Counted from the first letter of the stretch, positions 1-13,293 are shown. The stretch is DNA of 64,000 nucleotides from Cruorifilaria tuberocauda (GCA_013365365.1 JABVXU010000027.1:62001-126000); one strand, 5' to 3'. Translations and numbers: made by a program. The notes: generated from the sequence alone by a model not told the origin.

Positions 1-184
1 AAAGAAAATTCTCGTCTTTATAAGCAATAAGATCAAAACATAATCGGTTTTGATTTGTATAACATTGCTAAATAGGACATATAATTGATATAAAATAAAA
101 AAAGTTCATAAACACAAGTTGTAACCTTTCGATTAATTTGTATGTAGAAATAATTAAAAATTAGAAATTCTAAAATACAAATAC

Positions 185-3100
185 CCGCTCCTAATCCAAG
201 CAGATCAACATCTTCCTTAGTTGCTAAAATCTTCGATGAATTTTCCCCAACAAATTTGGGTTGTTCTTCACAGTCGAATTTATATTGCCCACCATCAATT
301 TCTTCATTGCCGACAACAATATGCATATCGCATACGCGTTCATGCAGATCAGCATCTTCTTCTGTTTGCTCTAATAACTAAACAAACAAAATTTTCTTAT
401 ATATTTTCTTGAAGTTTCCAACCGGCTATTACGAATTGGATTGGAAAATGTACTGAAATGAATAAAAATCGAATTATAACAATTAAGTATTGATTAATTA
501 GCTTAATTCTACTAAAATTATAATGACATATGATTCAGATATATATATGCCAATGTTGTATCCCAACTAACAAGAAATTCTCATCCACAGAAGTATAGTC
601 TAAATAAGACAACAGAAAAAATTTCCAGATAACAAAAGAAAAAAAAATCTTTTTCCAATTCATCAGCTTCTTTGCTTTAAATATATGCATAAGATTCTTT
701 TCATAACTAACAATTAATTTCAAGTTTCGTTCAGGAAAGTTGGTAATTTGAGTATAATGACACTAAAAATAGTTTGAAATGACAACAATAAAAGGATTTA
801 TTTTGAAATGCTACAGTAAAGTTTTGAAAATTGTAAAAGCAATCACTTACCGACAAATTAAAATGTGTAGCGTGTTCTGATGCTTGTCTACCATGTTTAA
901 AATCATTTTTTAAGGGCTCCTCGATACCCTGGGAAGGCTTTTGCAGACTATTAGTGTCATCTAACCATTCTAAGGTGGAAAAGAAAGAATCCTGAGCATG
1001 TGATGAAGTGGTTTGGCTATTCAATTTCTCTCCTTCTTCATCTGCTGCTTTATGTTGTCCTATGACACATTTCTGTGGTGGGAGTGGTCTTTTTGGGGGA
1101 TTTTTCTGATTAGACGACTTCTGATGAAGACCAAGATGCTGGACAATTGCATCTAAAAGGAAAAGTAGAGAGGAAAAAAAAACTAAAACCCTTATAATTT
1201 CTTTGCAAAATATTATAACTCTAAAATGGATCAATAAATAAACAATTTAACTTTAAAATAGACAAGAACACACCAAATTCGTCAGGTTCGGATACCAGTA
1301 ACATTTTTGAGATTGCTCTTGGTTCATAACTAAGAATTGCTGGTGGCTCTCGCGCACTAAATCCCCTATCATGTTCATCAATTTTCAATTGTAAGCCAAC
1401 TCTTAAAATGAGGAAGCTTGAGGAGCAAGATACATAAAATTGTTGTTTGAACCTGCCATTTTACATTTCCCAGTACTTCCATTTAACATAGAACTTTCGC
1501 TTCATAAGAACAACGCTAAGATGGCTAAGATGTTCAGCGACGAAAACTCCAGCTTTATTCACTAAATTTTTTCGGACAAATAATTCTATCACACAAAAGA
1601 GCAGTTATGTGATTTATTACCCTATATTTCCTTCATTTTATCTATGCTCGTTCTATAATGATATTAAATTAAAATCAAAAGTGGCTGAAGGAGGATTTTG
1701 ACATAATAGATACATATTGCTAGATTGCTTAAAAAGAAGCAGGATTCCGAAATGCTTTACTTACTTTAACGACACTCCAAATCTCCAATCATCAGATGGA
1801 TGATCAAGATCACCAAGATTGAATTCTAACATATGAGTATTTGGATCAACAAAATTAGCATGAAAACTCAAAGAGAACATCAAATGTTGCTGCATACGAT
1901 TTTGCATTTTCATCAATCGCGCATGATAAACGACTACCTAGAAATTATTATTAAACGGAAAGAGGTTGAAATGATATCTCAAATTTGAAAGCTCATTTTT
2001 GCTCGCTGTTAACAAATGTTTAAAAGAGCCAAAAGTGCTTGATTTCGCAAATCAAGGTATGAATTATTTTTATAATGTCTTCCCTGAAAATTTGCTTTCT
2101 TAAAAAAACCGAAGTAATCAATTATCTCAGTCATGAAAGTACTATGAGATAACTCACTTGCACATCGTCACCAACCGGAATATCACCCAATGGAAGATCG
2201 ACTAAAAATGATCCCGGAGATTCGAAAGACCTATAAAATTCAATTCAGAATTTTAAAGACGGGAAAATATAAGTTCTTTTATTTTTCAATTTATCCACTT
2301 TTTTTCCATGAGTTAGCATTATCTTTTTTTTGTAAACAGTTCGTCAGTTAGAGATTGATTGAGAAGTGTAATATAATCAGGATCATTTTGACATACTCCA
2401 TTAATATTTCGCAGCAGTGTTTTAGCTAACATCTTAATTATCACATTTCGAAGAGAACTGAGAATGCTAATTATTTTCATTCTCAGTATTTATGAAATTT
2501 TAGGTAGTTGAATTACGCACACCGATCATAGTTAGTCTATATAAATATTACATTGATAATGAGCTCATGTGCAACAGCTATGACTGAACGGTTCTCACGC
2601 TTCATCACAATTAGATGCTCATGTCAAGAAAAAACTGAAAACTTTCTGGAAAATTGAGGAAAGAAAAAAAATCGAAGTTTGGAGGAGAAAGTATCAATAG
2701 CAAATATTACAAATTCCCAATTCCCTTAGCCATTACTTCAATTCTTCATAGCTTTTGCAAGTAGACCACACTTTCGTACCACCTGCGTAAACATCAGCAA
2801 ACGGTCGACAGCCGTTTCGAACTCGATTAAACAGTGGCACCGGTGATATCAGTAATGAGTGAAGCACTACTCGCCTATTGTGAACTATCTACAAATAATT
2901 CTTTCGTGAAAAAAATTATTATGAAAGCTCCTCCTAAAACTAACGTATTTGTTGATTTTACTTCTCTGACTTCATTTCTTTATACAAAGGAGAATTTTTC
3001 GAAATAAATATGCAGCAAGAAAAAAACTAAGGCTTCCAAACTTCATTTTATTAAAAAGTTTCACATTCGGAAAAACTTACTTTACATAAATCAGATGAGT

Positions 3101-6100
3101 CCATAGAAACAACCGTTTTTATTACATCAAGTTGGCGATGGTAAGATGGTGGAAGATTTGGTGGTTGTCTTTTAGTACAGATTAATTCTAGCGCTGCCAG
3201 TGGTCTTGGAACAAGTCGAGAATATAATAATAGAGTTGCTGCTATTAGTAGACATTGAACTAAAGAAATATTTTTGACTAGGATAAGTAAAATGCGCATG
3301 CTTAAGTATGCTTTATTTATACATTTTTCATTTCAAGAAATACCGAAAAGTAAGATGCCGTAGGTTGCAAAATCTATCGAAAAGCAAGACTTATACAAAC
3401 ATTTACCTTCAGAACCAGTAATCAGAATAAAATTTGTTTCTTTTTGTTTCAGGAATAAAACCATATTCCTGCAGAGATTCAACAAAAAGTTGGCTGTGGG
3501 TGTTAAACCACTTCCAACAGATGGCAAAGGAGTTTCTATTAAATGATCATAATCGCACCGCAAATGCCTAAATTTTAAGCTGTAAAATATTATTCGGAAG
3601 TGACAGCATTTTTTCGAGCAACAAAAATTATTTGAGAACAGACGAAACCACTTATCTAGAATTAAAAGAACAGTTATAAATCCAAATCACCGCTTAAAAA
3701 CGAAAGAAACTCACCGATTTGACAAGTTATAAATTGCAAACTGTCCTCGAGCCTGATCCAAAACATAAGTTCGTATTGTTTCTTCAGCTTGTGCAACTAA
3801 TGCTTCAGGTAGGCCATCCGCAAGTGGCGCTATTGCAAGACGCGATGTAACAAATGTCACATCTGGACCTCGATTACCATAAGTTGACTAAATTTCGAAT
3901 TAAAGAAAAAATGGTTGTTGAAGTTCATAAAAGCGCTCCGATTCATCTTTAAAAACAATAAAAGCTCAAAAGAAGCTCCGCACACAGATTTCAAAATAAA
4001 TTAAATAAAACGGAACAAAAACGAAGTTTCTCCCCCAAATAATTTCTGAGGATCTCTTATTTCAGTTTCCCAAAAGAATATGAAAGATGGATAAGAATAC
4101 TTGAACTGTTTGCGCAACGGCAGCCGTTTTGTCCATGATATTTTTGATCCAAGACATGCTCTGTCCTTTGATAGCTCCAAGAACAGCGGAAGCTTGTTGC
4201 GCTGTCTGCTCCTAATAGTTCACTGGCATTAATCTTGGCAGGTAATAAAATTAAGGATCATCTTAAAGTATAATTGGTTACGGATAATACAAAAGTAAGC
4301 AACTATTGATATTGAATAATGATAGATGAATAATGTCTATTTATATTTCTACATAGCTATACAACATACGTAATCATTTTTTCGCGGCATTGAAGGTGAT
4401 TGCTTTGATATATTTGATTTTGATGACTTTCTACCTTCACTTCCAGATTCAGCTTGCGATTGACCTATGATACGAATGGTGATTTCAGAAACAATCATTT
4501 GACTTCATGAATATCGTTTATATTATTAATAAATTTCTATATGAATTAATTGATACTACAAACATACAAATGCTAAAAATCTTATTATGGAATTCTGAAA
4601 AATCCTTGAAAATTGTAAGAAATAAATGGAGTCTAATGTAAAGAGAAGATGAAAAGTTAAAGAATTATAAAAAGCTAGACAAAATTAAAATAAGTTTACA
4701 CTAATAAATTTCGAATGTTTGACTAATGAAGATGAATCTAATAATTCCTTTTACCATGAGGAACGATTACTTCGCTACATCATTGATTTAACGACTCAGA
4801 CGATTCCATCCAAATAATAAATGTTTATTCCTAATCCTTCTTAATACCGTATAGTAAAACAGCTTTCATTTTTTTTATTACCATTACCATAAAGGTTCTA
4901 CGGTGACTATTTCTTTTTTATGGTAACTATCTCTAATATAATATCAACTTAATTTGTATGAGATCTTTGAAAACTATATCATGAAAATAAATTTTGATAA
5001 TAACATTCTTTCTTTATTATTGAAATAATTTCACCGGTTAGTCCTCAATAGAAAATCAACTTATTTGACGAGACAAAAATTGGTACCTGAAGAACAGAAT
5101 GCTGATAACTGCAGCAGTTCCAGATTTTCTACAGGTTTCGAAAGATCTATATTTAATGCTGCAGCAAGCGCTTCAATTCCTTCACACAAATCTTCCGCAT
5201 TTGGACGCTCTCTTGGATTTACTCGTAATGTTGTTTCTAAAAGGGAATAAAAAATCAAGAGGATAAATAAATAAATAAAATCAACATGGAGATAGTAAAA
5301 AATAGTATGAAGGATCTTCTTAATTTTGAAATGACACGTGGATATACTCAAAATTACTTAACAAGACACAAAAAGCTATGATACTTGAAAGTCAAATTAA
5401 AAGCCTACGATGAACTAATTTGAATTCAGTCAAGTTTTTTGAATTTGATCACGAAAATTTTAATTTGGTTTTTCAAGCAAATCATTATCGAGTTCGCGGA
5501 AATATGCCAAAATCAAATGTATATTTGATGTAATCTTAGACTTGCTGCTAAGTTAATATAATTTGAAGTGATTTGCAAGCAGATATATTGAAAATTTTGA
5601 AATTTATGAAAAACATTTTTATAGAAACGCAATATACTTCTGATAAAAAAGTGAAGAAAATCCTAAAGCTAAAACCAACCAATGAATGGATTCAACTGAG
5701 CACATTCTGTTTCTGCATCAGGGAGAGAATACTTGGCATTAATAATACGAAGTTTTGCACTATCCTCGAATGGATGCCTTCTGTAGCAAAGATAATATAA
5801 TACACATCCAAGAGCCTAAAATACAATTAATTAGAACAATATTAAATTAGAGCATTAGAAATGGGCATCATCTTTTTCCCAATATTCTATCAAAATGAAC
5901 AAATTCACTTACCCAAATATCTTGAGCTGGACCCACCGGGAAATTTGAATACATATCTAGTGATTCTGGAGCTCTATACATTGGTGTTGTGTGTCGAGCG
6001 AACTAAATGTTTCGAACTTTGGAAATTTCAGAAATTTTCGAATTTAGATGCTCTCCAAAACTAAACAATATGAATTGCGAAAATAACTGAAAATATTACA

Positions 6101-8023
6101 TAAGATTATATAAGTGAATCAACAAAAACTTGAAAACAACCTCCTCTTCGAGCTGTGCCCTCTGCGAAGCCGACCATGTTTCATCCGGTGTTACGACTTC
6201 CGTTGTGGCACTCCCAAAATCGCATAGCTTCACATAGCCGTGTGCATCAAAAAGCAGATTTTCAATCTAAACTATATAGTTAATATTTCTTATAGCATGT
6301 AAAATCTTAAGCTAACATAGCAACTTCGATTACTTCGCCTTTTTAAAGAAATCACTATTTTCAGCTCCAGGTATTAGAAACACCAAAAATACTTTTTTTT
6401 GCAAATGAAAATAACCAACCGTCCCCTTCGTAACAATAAAATGATCTAAAGTGTTAAGAAATCGTTTTACCGAAAATGAAAACAAAAACTGTAAAATAAC
6501 TCTTAAAACGACTTATATTAAAAATTTTTGCAAAAATACCTTCATGTCTCTATGAGTTATGGGTGGGTTTCTTGTGTGCATCTGTCTAATAGCGTTGCAA
6601 GCCGCATAAAAAATCTTTGTCACCTGCCCAACTGATAATGGACCTTTCTGAATGAGTTCAATCACACTGCCTAAGATATTAACCAATTAATCTACTTGAA
6701 CTTGGTAATTAAGCTTAAAATGATTAATATTTGGCAAATTTGGAATCACTTAGAAACCTAATTTTTTTCTTCATTTTTCCCTCAGTGTAATAATCAGAAA
6801 CAATTTATTTTCTCACCTTCCAAACATTCATTTCTAATCATTTTTAATCATAACTGGCATATAGGCAAAATGTCATTTGAAATATTGAGTTTTATAATTT
6901 TGAAAATAACAATCCAGAAAGAGTAAATAAAGGTTTGCCTGGACAAAGTTCAGTCAAGAGGAGAAATTCAGCTCGACCGTGTCCACTTTCCTGCGGACTC
7001 AACTGAGCTGCCTGTACAAAATGTAGAATGGATTTAAGACCAGTTAGCTGAAATTAATATTTATGTGAGGTCCGAAATTAGGGTTGGAGTAAAACGTATC
7101 AGATAACTGTACAAGAATTTCCACCATATTTGTAAAATTCAGTATGTTATGCCTACTTTTTATCTATGATAGATTTATAATGTCTACACCAACAATATTA
7201 CTTTCCGTTTGCATGAAAACAGTTTTCTTAAAATATGAAGACGAAGATAACTTTTCATTAGACGTAACTTATGCGTTACTTTTAATTTAAAAATGAAAGC
7301 AGTTAGCTTCGAGTGAGCGTCAAAAGACTATACAGAAAAAATATATTTCATTACAATTTGTATAACAGAACTGAAAAATGTTACCTCTCGTAAAAAACGA
7401 ATTTCCTTTAAAATAGCTTCAGCAGCTTCATTATCTGCTGCCAGTAGTCGTTTCAGGGCAAACCAATTACCGTGGGTGTCTTGAGCTGAGAATACTAGTG
7501 CATAACCACCTGAAGTAAGTAAGAAATGTTTAAATAATGCAAACGTAATCGAAAAGATGCTAGAGGAATCTATCATGATACCTAATAGGGACCAGTCACT
7601 AACATAAAACGTCTCCGGTCACGTCAACATCACTCATTTAGCAGGATCAAACTTCAGTTTCCTGGAAAAAGAATTAAATTTTTCATCACCAACTTATGCA
7701 CTCCTCTCGAAAGATTATCTCCGGTTGCGATAGTTCATTTTCCTTACGACTTTCTAGAACCTTAAATGTACTACATCAAATCTCGCCGATATAATTATGG
7801 ATGAATTATCTCTAAACAAATATAGAGACTGGTCTTCTTCCACAACAAAAGTTTGGAATTCAACGCCAAGTAACAAACCTTCGGCGATCAAAGAACGAAT
7901 TTTGAGTCTCAATCCATCAACCTCAATATTTGTACCCACAAGTGGATGATCTAATTTACCAATGACGTTTACTGGCACTGTCTGCGATAAATAATTGAAA
8001 GCTGACCGAAACAATTCAGTCAT
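185..8023 (-). CDS. GAK: Cyclin-G-associated kinase / auxilin family (GAK), 3' end cut by the window edge
   Basis: GAK family proteins work in clathrin uncoating: an Ark/NAK-type Ser/Thr kinase that phosphorylates AP-2 and AP-1 mu chains, then a PTEN-like plus C2 module, clathrin-binding region and C-terminal J domain recruiting Hsc70. Nineteen coding exons give 917 in-phase codons: 7879-8023, 7385-7509, 6939-7047, 6540-6670, 6141-6266, 5913-6002, 5680-5815, 5087-5236, 4370-4464, 4101-4211, 3715-3887, 3407-3567, 3081-3259, 2737-2888, 2158-2230, 1765-1937, 1274-1401, 851-1152, 185-377. The start is MTELFRSAF. Visible are the glycine loop (AEGGYALVF), lysine in FALKRLL, HRDMKIEN, CDFGSATT and TTPMYRAPE, so the kinase looks active. 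The PTEN-like segment (about residues 390-570) lacks the catalytic Cys. The C2-like part holds VPLFNRVRNGCRPF. FFSTLEWLDD and DVDLLGLG resemble tail motifs of GAK. The J domain must lie left of the window. One intron is GC-AG. High confidence in family; exact orthology (GAK versus a single worm auxilin-kinase) is inferred. Confidence 0.93.
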
Positions 8024-8758
8024 CCTGTATATAAACACTAATTTATCCTTCCGAAAAGAAATACTAGATTATCTGGAAGCAATAACTAAAACTACGTAAA
8101 TAGAGCAGTGAAGAAGAGGAGAAGGAATCCTTCAAGCTTTAAATTCTCCTGAGATTTCCAGTCTCTCCATGGAACAATTCTCTCCTCAACACTACACGTT
8201 ATAACAGATCAGTCCACGGAGTGAAATGTGTTTCACTCACTTAGCTGGCTATTGGAACCGGAACCCGTTTCCCGATGTGTTAGTTCCGTCTAGACCTTCT
8301 CCGGTAATTGGTTTCGCGAGATGCTTCAAGAATGCTATAAATTGTTAATTATTGCTGGAGTGATTTACATTCCTACCATTATAGGAATTGTGATAATGAC
8401 GATGATAAGAGAGACTATTGCGCCATACTAAATCTGGCTTCATCATATCCTCTCATTCTCTACATCGTTTCTCTTATGAGGACTGAGGATTTTTTTTATC
8501 TCTTAGACTCTATCATAATTCTTTACTCCTTCGAGGAACTTTCCCTATCCCTCTTCATTTTAATGTTTTCTTTCCACCATTCTCTAGCATCTCGCAAATT
8601 TCACTTTTATTTTCCTTCGAGTTATTTTGAAATCTTGCTAATTCTTCTTTCTAAAAAATTGTCAACTAAAAAAAATCAATCGGATTTTTTCCTTATCGAT
8701 AAAGGATAGGAATTAATTTTGATAATCATTATCTGTCAAAATCTGCTTCGTTTTTCAG
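8024..8758. promoter_or_regulatory. Divergent intergenic region, GAK / CDC26
   Basis: This 735 bp gap separates two start codons pointing away from each other, so it should hold both promoters. It includes a relatively GC-rich stretch at about 8140-8300 and a pyrimidine-rich stretch at 8440-8660. I saw no convincing coding exon or named regulatory site. The open frame at 8476-8709 is low-complexity (Phe/Leu/Ser-rich) and looks spurious. Confidence 0.4.
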
Positions 8759-9058
8759 ATGCTTCGAAGACAACCAACCGAAATTGTACTGAAATTGGAT
8801 GAGATTGATGAGATGATAATGGAAATCAAGAAACAAGCTGCTGGTGTAAATTTTTCAAATACTTAAATATATATGCATTTTAATAATGAATAATAAATAT
8901 CTAATATGTTGCAGGAAGATGAGGAAGTAGAAAAAGCCTTGACACAGAGTGTTGTGCGATCACGTATTGGAGCACCGTCACCTCGAATTCGAATGACGCA
9001 AGCAACCGATACTCAACCTGCTGGTACTTCAACTAGTGCCCACAGTTTGTCTTCGTAG
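8759..9058 (+). CDS. cdc-26: Anaphase-promoting complex subunit CDC26
   Basis: CDC26 is a small APC/C subunit whose N-terminus threads into the TPR protein CDC16/APC6 and stabilises it; the complex ubiquitinates cyclin B and securin. Two exons (8759-8845 and 8915-9058) give 76 residues. The N-terminus MLRRQPTEIVLKLDEIDE closely follows the family signature MLRRxPTxxxLKLDDI, where the acetylated Met and the following residues contact CDC16. A second short conserved block, SRIGAPSP, matches the RIGxxP motif in the C-terminal half. The tail is Ser/Thr-rich. The start codon immediately follows a strong acceptor (TTTTTCAG at 8751-8758), so the mRNA is probably trans-spliced or cis-spliced right at the ATG. 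The gene is too short to show as a single long reading frame. It is convergent with IWR1. Confidence 0.9.
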
Positions 9059-10530
9059 TCCATCTTGCTTTCGTTTACTGCTGTTGATTTAGTAAATGTA
9101 TGACTAATAGATGGCAATGCTTTTTTTGTACACGGTTCTTTAGTGTTTGCTATTTTCTTCACAAATTAGAAATAAGAGATGATTTCGATCTTTTTTGCGA
9201 TGCTTTCATGACAGTCATCCTGAGTGCAGCAAAAAGTTGAAACTTAAAAAATGTTCCCCGAGTAGCTGCGTATGGAAACTCCTTAAGTATGATCTGTATT
9301 TATTTATTGTTGACATCATATCTTTGAATCCTTGAAAGATAATTGTATATCTTTAAATTAAGTTACTTTCAATTCATGCCATGACTATTCAAATTTTTGC
9401 TAAATTTTATATTTTAAGAACTTAATTTCCAGTTATGTTTTGAATCTTCGAACTGAAGTACAAAATCATACCATCAAGATATCTTTTCTACTGCTTAAAA
9501 AAGATCAGTGGTACAAGTTCTATGAAAAATTTTTTATATTATATCAAGGCAAAAATAATATCTCAAACTACTCTCCAGAAATTCACAGCATACTATAATT
9601 TGTGATGTGCTGAACATTAGAGACAAATTACTTCAGTGCAAATTCCAGACAATTGCTGATATTTGAATACCGTTGTTACAGCTTATAAGGCTGATTTTTA
9701 CTTGTAAAAGACTTAACGATATTATAGTTAATTCATATTATTAATTGGAAAATTAAATTCATATAGAGAGATGGTAATAGCTAAAACACCAACATATGGA
9801 TTAGGATAGACATTTATCTGAAATGTAGATGATATTGAAATATGGGAGAATGAAGATCCAAACGAGATAAGTTAGTTCGAACTGCATTATACTGCCATGT
9901 CTTCAGAAAATAGGGTATTTTTATCCATTTTTAGATTGTTAAAGAAGCATTACCTTCACAAAGTTATGCCAGTTCGAATTATCTTCAATAACACGCTCTC
10001 ATATTCTTATTCTTAGTGTTATTTCTACCGAAGCAATACAAATTACGATGAACAAGTTCTTATAATCTCACCTATCATTGCTGTAGAACAATAATGTTGT
10101 GAATGTCTTTCAGATTCCTGGAATTTCATACTTTCATTACAATAAAAATAATAAGATCCATTAATATCAATACACTGATTTATTTCAACGAACTTACTCT
10201 TTCTTTTTTAAAATATTTCCCCGAGATATACATGAAAAATGCAAAAAGACAATAAACAATGCTGTAAACAGTTCTTTTCTTGAGAATTCCTAGTCAATGC
10301 ATGAAAATATTTCACATTTTCGTTCTTCCATGTCCTTAATGGGATAAAGAATAAAATGAAGCAGAAATCAATCTAAGAATTAACGATAGATAAAACAAGT
10401 AATAATTCGCATGTAAATCGAACTACAACTTGAAAGAAAGTATCGCATCCATTTTTCTTTCAAACCATACCAGATCTCATTGAAAGAATGTATAGAATAA
10501 AAAATGCAATATTGACTCATCAATTGTTCC
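9059..10530. other. Gene-free stretch between convergent genes CDC26 and IWR1
   Basis: About 1.5 kb holding the 3' ends of two convergent genes. No coding exon is supported. A loosely matched inverted pair, GTTCGAACTG near 9875 and CAGTTCGAA near 9968, is visible, about 90 bp apart and imperfect. Otherwise it is AT-rich sequence. Confidence 0.4.
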
Positions 10531-12380
10531 TCATTCGCTATCCTCTTCATCACAGAAACCCATTTCACCAATGTGTTTTTCTAAATCTTCGTAATCATCA
10601 AATCCATCTGATGCTGTGTCTTCATCTGAGCCACAGCCAGAAGTATGCTAAAATAAGTATTTAAAACTAATACTATATTTTAATATAATAATAATCAGTT
10701 ATATTGAGTATTGCAATAATTGACAATTTGCTGGTATAGTGATAAAGAATCCTCAAACTTTCTCCTAATGCAGGTGCATGCCGATCATCTGTGCGAAATG
10801 ATATGCTAATGATAGCAAATTTCAATGAAACATGTAACATACAAAATGTTCCTTATTCTGTTAGAGCTAATAAGCTTCAGCTATGTTTACTAATTACTTT
10901 TTTCTCATGTAAGATTTCCCTTAAAACTTACATCAGATTCATCAGGATAATCGTTACGCCAGTTGTTTTCATCATTCGAATCATCATCGTCTTCTTCTGC
11001 ACTACTTTCTGTATCTTCACCATCACATAATAAATCATCAGCATTTGCTAAGCGAACCTAAAATAGTGCACATGAAAAATTTTTGCACTCGAGAGCAATG
11101 TAAGTGTTAAATGTAGTAAGCAGTCAGAACATTAGAAAACGAAAATTTCAAAATATTACGTCTCGAATTTGGTAAGCTGTACATCCATTTGCCTTGGAAC
11201 TCCAATAATAATCGAAAATGAAATCCTAAATAAAGCGTTATATGAACCGTTAAAATTTTTTACATATATTACAGTATGCAATTAACATAACAATTTACGT
11301 ACTCTACGTTTTAATATTAATGGATAAAAACAGGAACAAATAATAAAAAGCCATCAGAAATATTTGTAAGAATCTATCTTCTGACCGATGAGATTTAATA
11401 ACATTTAAGTGAACTGAACGAACTTCATCATCTTGAGTACTTAACGCAACCAAAGGCTCTCCGTTTAATGTAATCTGACTCGGTTTGATGGTCGTTTCGC
11501 CAACTATCTTGATGCTAGACGATGGTTCTTCGACAAAATCTTTCATTAATTCCAAAGGATTATTAGATGAAACATCATTCTTACTATCACTATTCTCTTT
11601 TACTTCGTCAGCATTGGTCGGTAATGGTCTTTTTGTACTCACAGTGTCCTGATGTGGATCCACATCGATAATGTTGAAATGGTGTGAATGAATAGCACTA
11701 CTGAATCCCAACTATAAAAATTATTTTAAACATTTGTATCTCTGTTTAGCAGATTAAAATTGACCAGTTCTAATCTATATGTTTATGGAACTAAGAGCAC
11801 TGACTAAAAAAGTGTGTGTAAAAGAGTTATATCACAAATCAAAAATTAAGAAAGGAAAGCTTATATATACCTCCTATAAAATTGAACTTATAAATCTCCA
11901 TTTTCTAACTCACATACTCCGAATCTCGGACGAAAAGCATAGAAATCCGACTCGATATAACCGTCTATGGAAACATGAATACTAACGATATCAAAAATAA
12001 AACATCAGACAAGTTATTCACAAAAAAATTAACCAGGAAGATTAATTAGTGAATCACTTTGGCTTTTCTGCTGCGTAAACACAGAGTGCGCAGAGATGCA
12101 AGTATCTTAAAACGACTCACCATTTTAGCAGTTCTATCACTTTATTTAAATCACTGCATAAAAAGACTAAACCAAATACCTTTAAATCATCTGTTGAAGC
12201 TCTAAAACAAATGATCGGTTCTGTTGCAGTTGGCATTTGTTTTGCGCGTTTCAATGAAATGACCAAAGCCCCAAGTGGATCAGCAGTTCGTTTTCGACGT
12301 ACACGAAATATTGTTGGGCAGAATGATGGTGATGAGGAAGAAGATGAGGAGTAATGTGATGTCAGATTATTCGCAAACAT
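10531..12380 (-). CDS. iwr-1: RNA polymerase II nuclear localization protein IWR1 / SLC7A6OS
   Basis: IWR1 binds assembled RNA polymerase II in the cytoplasm, carries it into the nucleus by importin alpha and recycles by export. Exons: 12180-12380 (start MFANNLTSHY), then one beginning at 11711, then 11160-11225, 10932-11057 and 10531-10647 with the stop. The N-terminal block RVRRKRTADPLGALVI matches the family's RVKRKRxxEPxxALV. Exon 3 carries DFIFDYYWSS, equivalent to the conserved DYVYDIYY core. Exon 4 carries the acidic DDSNDENNWRNDYPDE, matching the ENNWRNEYP motif. The last exon is acidic and ends DEEDSE. The donor of exon 2 is unresolved: the only phase-0 choices (near 11384-11420) are weak GTT donors, so that exon's 3' boundary and some residues are uncertain. 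The start lies 65 bp after the RPB11 stop on the same strand, suggesting an operon. Confidence 0.87.
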
Positions 12381-12445
12381 CACTTCTAGTAAGAATTTAG
12401 ATTTAAAAACAGTGAAAAAATTTATGTAAATAACTGCAATGCTAT
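12381..12445 (-). promoter_or_regulatory. Candidate operon intercistronic region (RPB11 to IWR1)
   Basis: Only 65 bp separate the RPB11 stop from the IWR1 start. Read on the minus strand it has a T-rich stretch and an acceptor-like TTACTAG just before AAGTGATG. That is the layout expected of a nematode operon, where the upstream mRNA is cleaved and the downstream one receives a spliced leader. No canonical AATAAA is obvious in it. Confidence 0.55.
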
Positions 12446-13293
12446 TTATTCGTTTGCTTCTCGGCGCTCTCTTATAGCTTCCTGAAAAAAACTAGTAAGC
12501 AAATCATTAAATTATTTAGAAGTTTGATAATTTATAAATATGATAAAAGTCATAAATAGCTTCGTCGCAAAAACCCGCGAAGTTTTATGACAATCATTCA
12601 AAAGTAACCAAAATCTATGTCATGGATACCTAGATTATCTACGCGGGACTTTTTTTCGGTAATGATATAATCCACTCACTCTGAATCGTTCTTCGAACAG
12701 TGAGAGTTCAGCCATAAGATCAGTAATGGCACTGGTAAGAGCGTCCGCAGGAGTAGTATCAGATGTTGTCTGTACTCTAAGGACAAACTTATGCTCCAAC
12801 GGATGTGGACACTTATAACCAGCGAATAACACTTGAGGATCTTTCAACAACTGACTAGAATGTACCAAATAAATTATACATCGTTGCAAAAAGTCTGGAA
12901 AAATTAGGAAGGCAAACTAACTATTTTAGTTATTCATAATACCTGTCACTATGTGCATTACGCATTTACTCTTCTTTAACTAAAATAATTTTAGTCCTAC
13001 GACATTGCAATAAAATTTTAAGTCCCATGCCACATATCGTTTTCGTCAAAGTGGAACTATCAGGTTCAATTTCGATTTAACTTATTTCGTAGATATCGCT
13101 TAAATTAATTTTTTACTGTATCAAATTATGTTATTCGACCAGAAACACACTGTTTGAGGAGATTTCCGATAGTGTGATCTTCCTTGTTTACTGTAAATAT
13201 AGCGGCGTTCGGTACTTTTGTATCTTTTTCGATAGCTATCTTCTTCTCACCATCAAATACCAAGAACGATTCGAACGGCGCTGGAGCGTTCAT
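12446..13293 (-). CDS. rpb-11: DNA-directed RNA polymerase II subunit RPB11
   Basis: RPB11 pairs with RPB3 to form the alpha-like assembly platform of RNA polymerase II. Three exons (13151-13293, 12680-12854, 12446-12481) encode 117 residues, the same length as the human subunit. The start [18 protein letters not shown] matches the family N-terminus. [11 protein letters not shown] and [20 protein letters not shown] are the near-invariant core, and [17 protein letters not shown] is the C-terminal dimerisation helix. The last coding exon is only 36 nt. The phase-2 intron after LLK restores a His where other animals have Ser. The upstream side faces lim-6 divergently; downstream, IWR1 begins after 65 bp. 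Identification is very secure. Confidence 0.96.
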
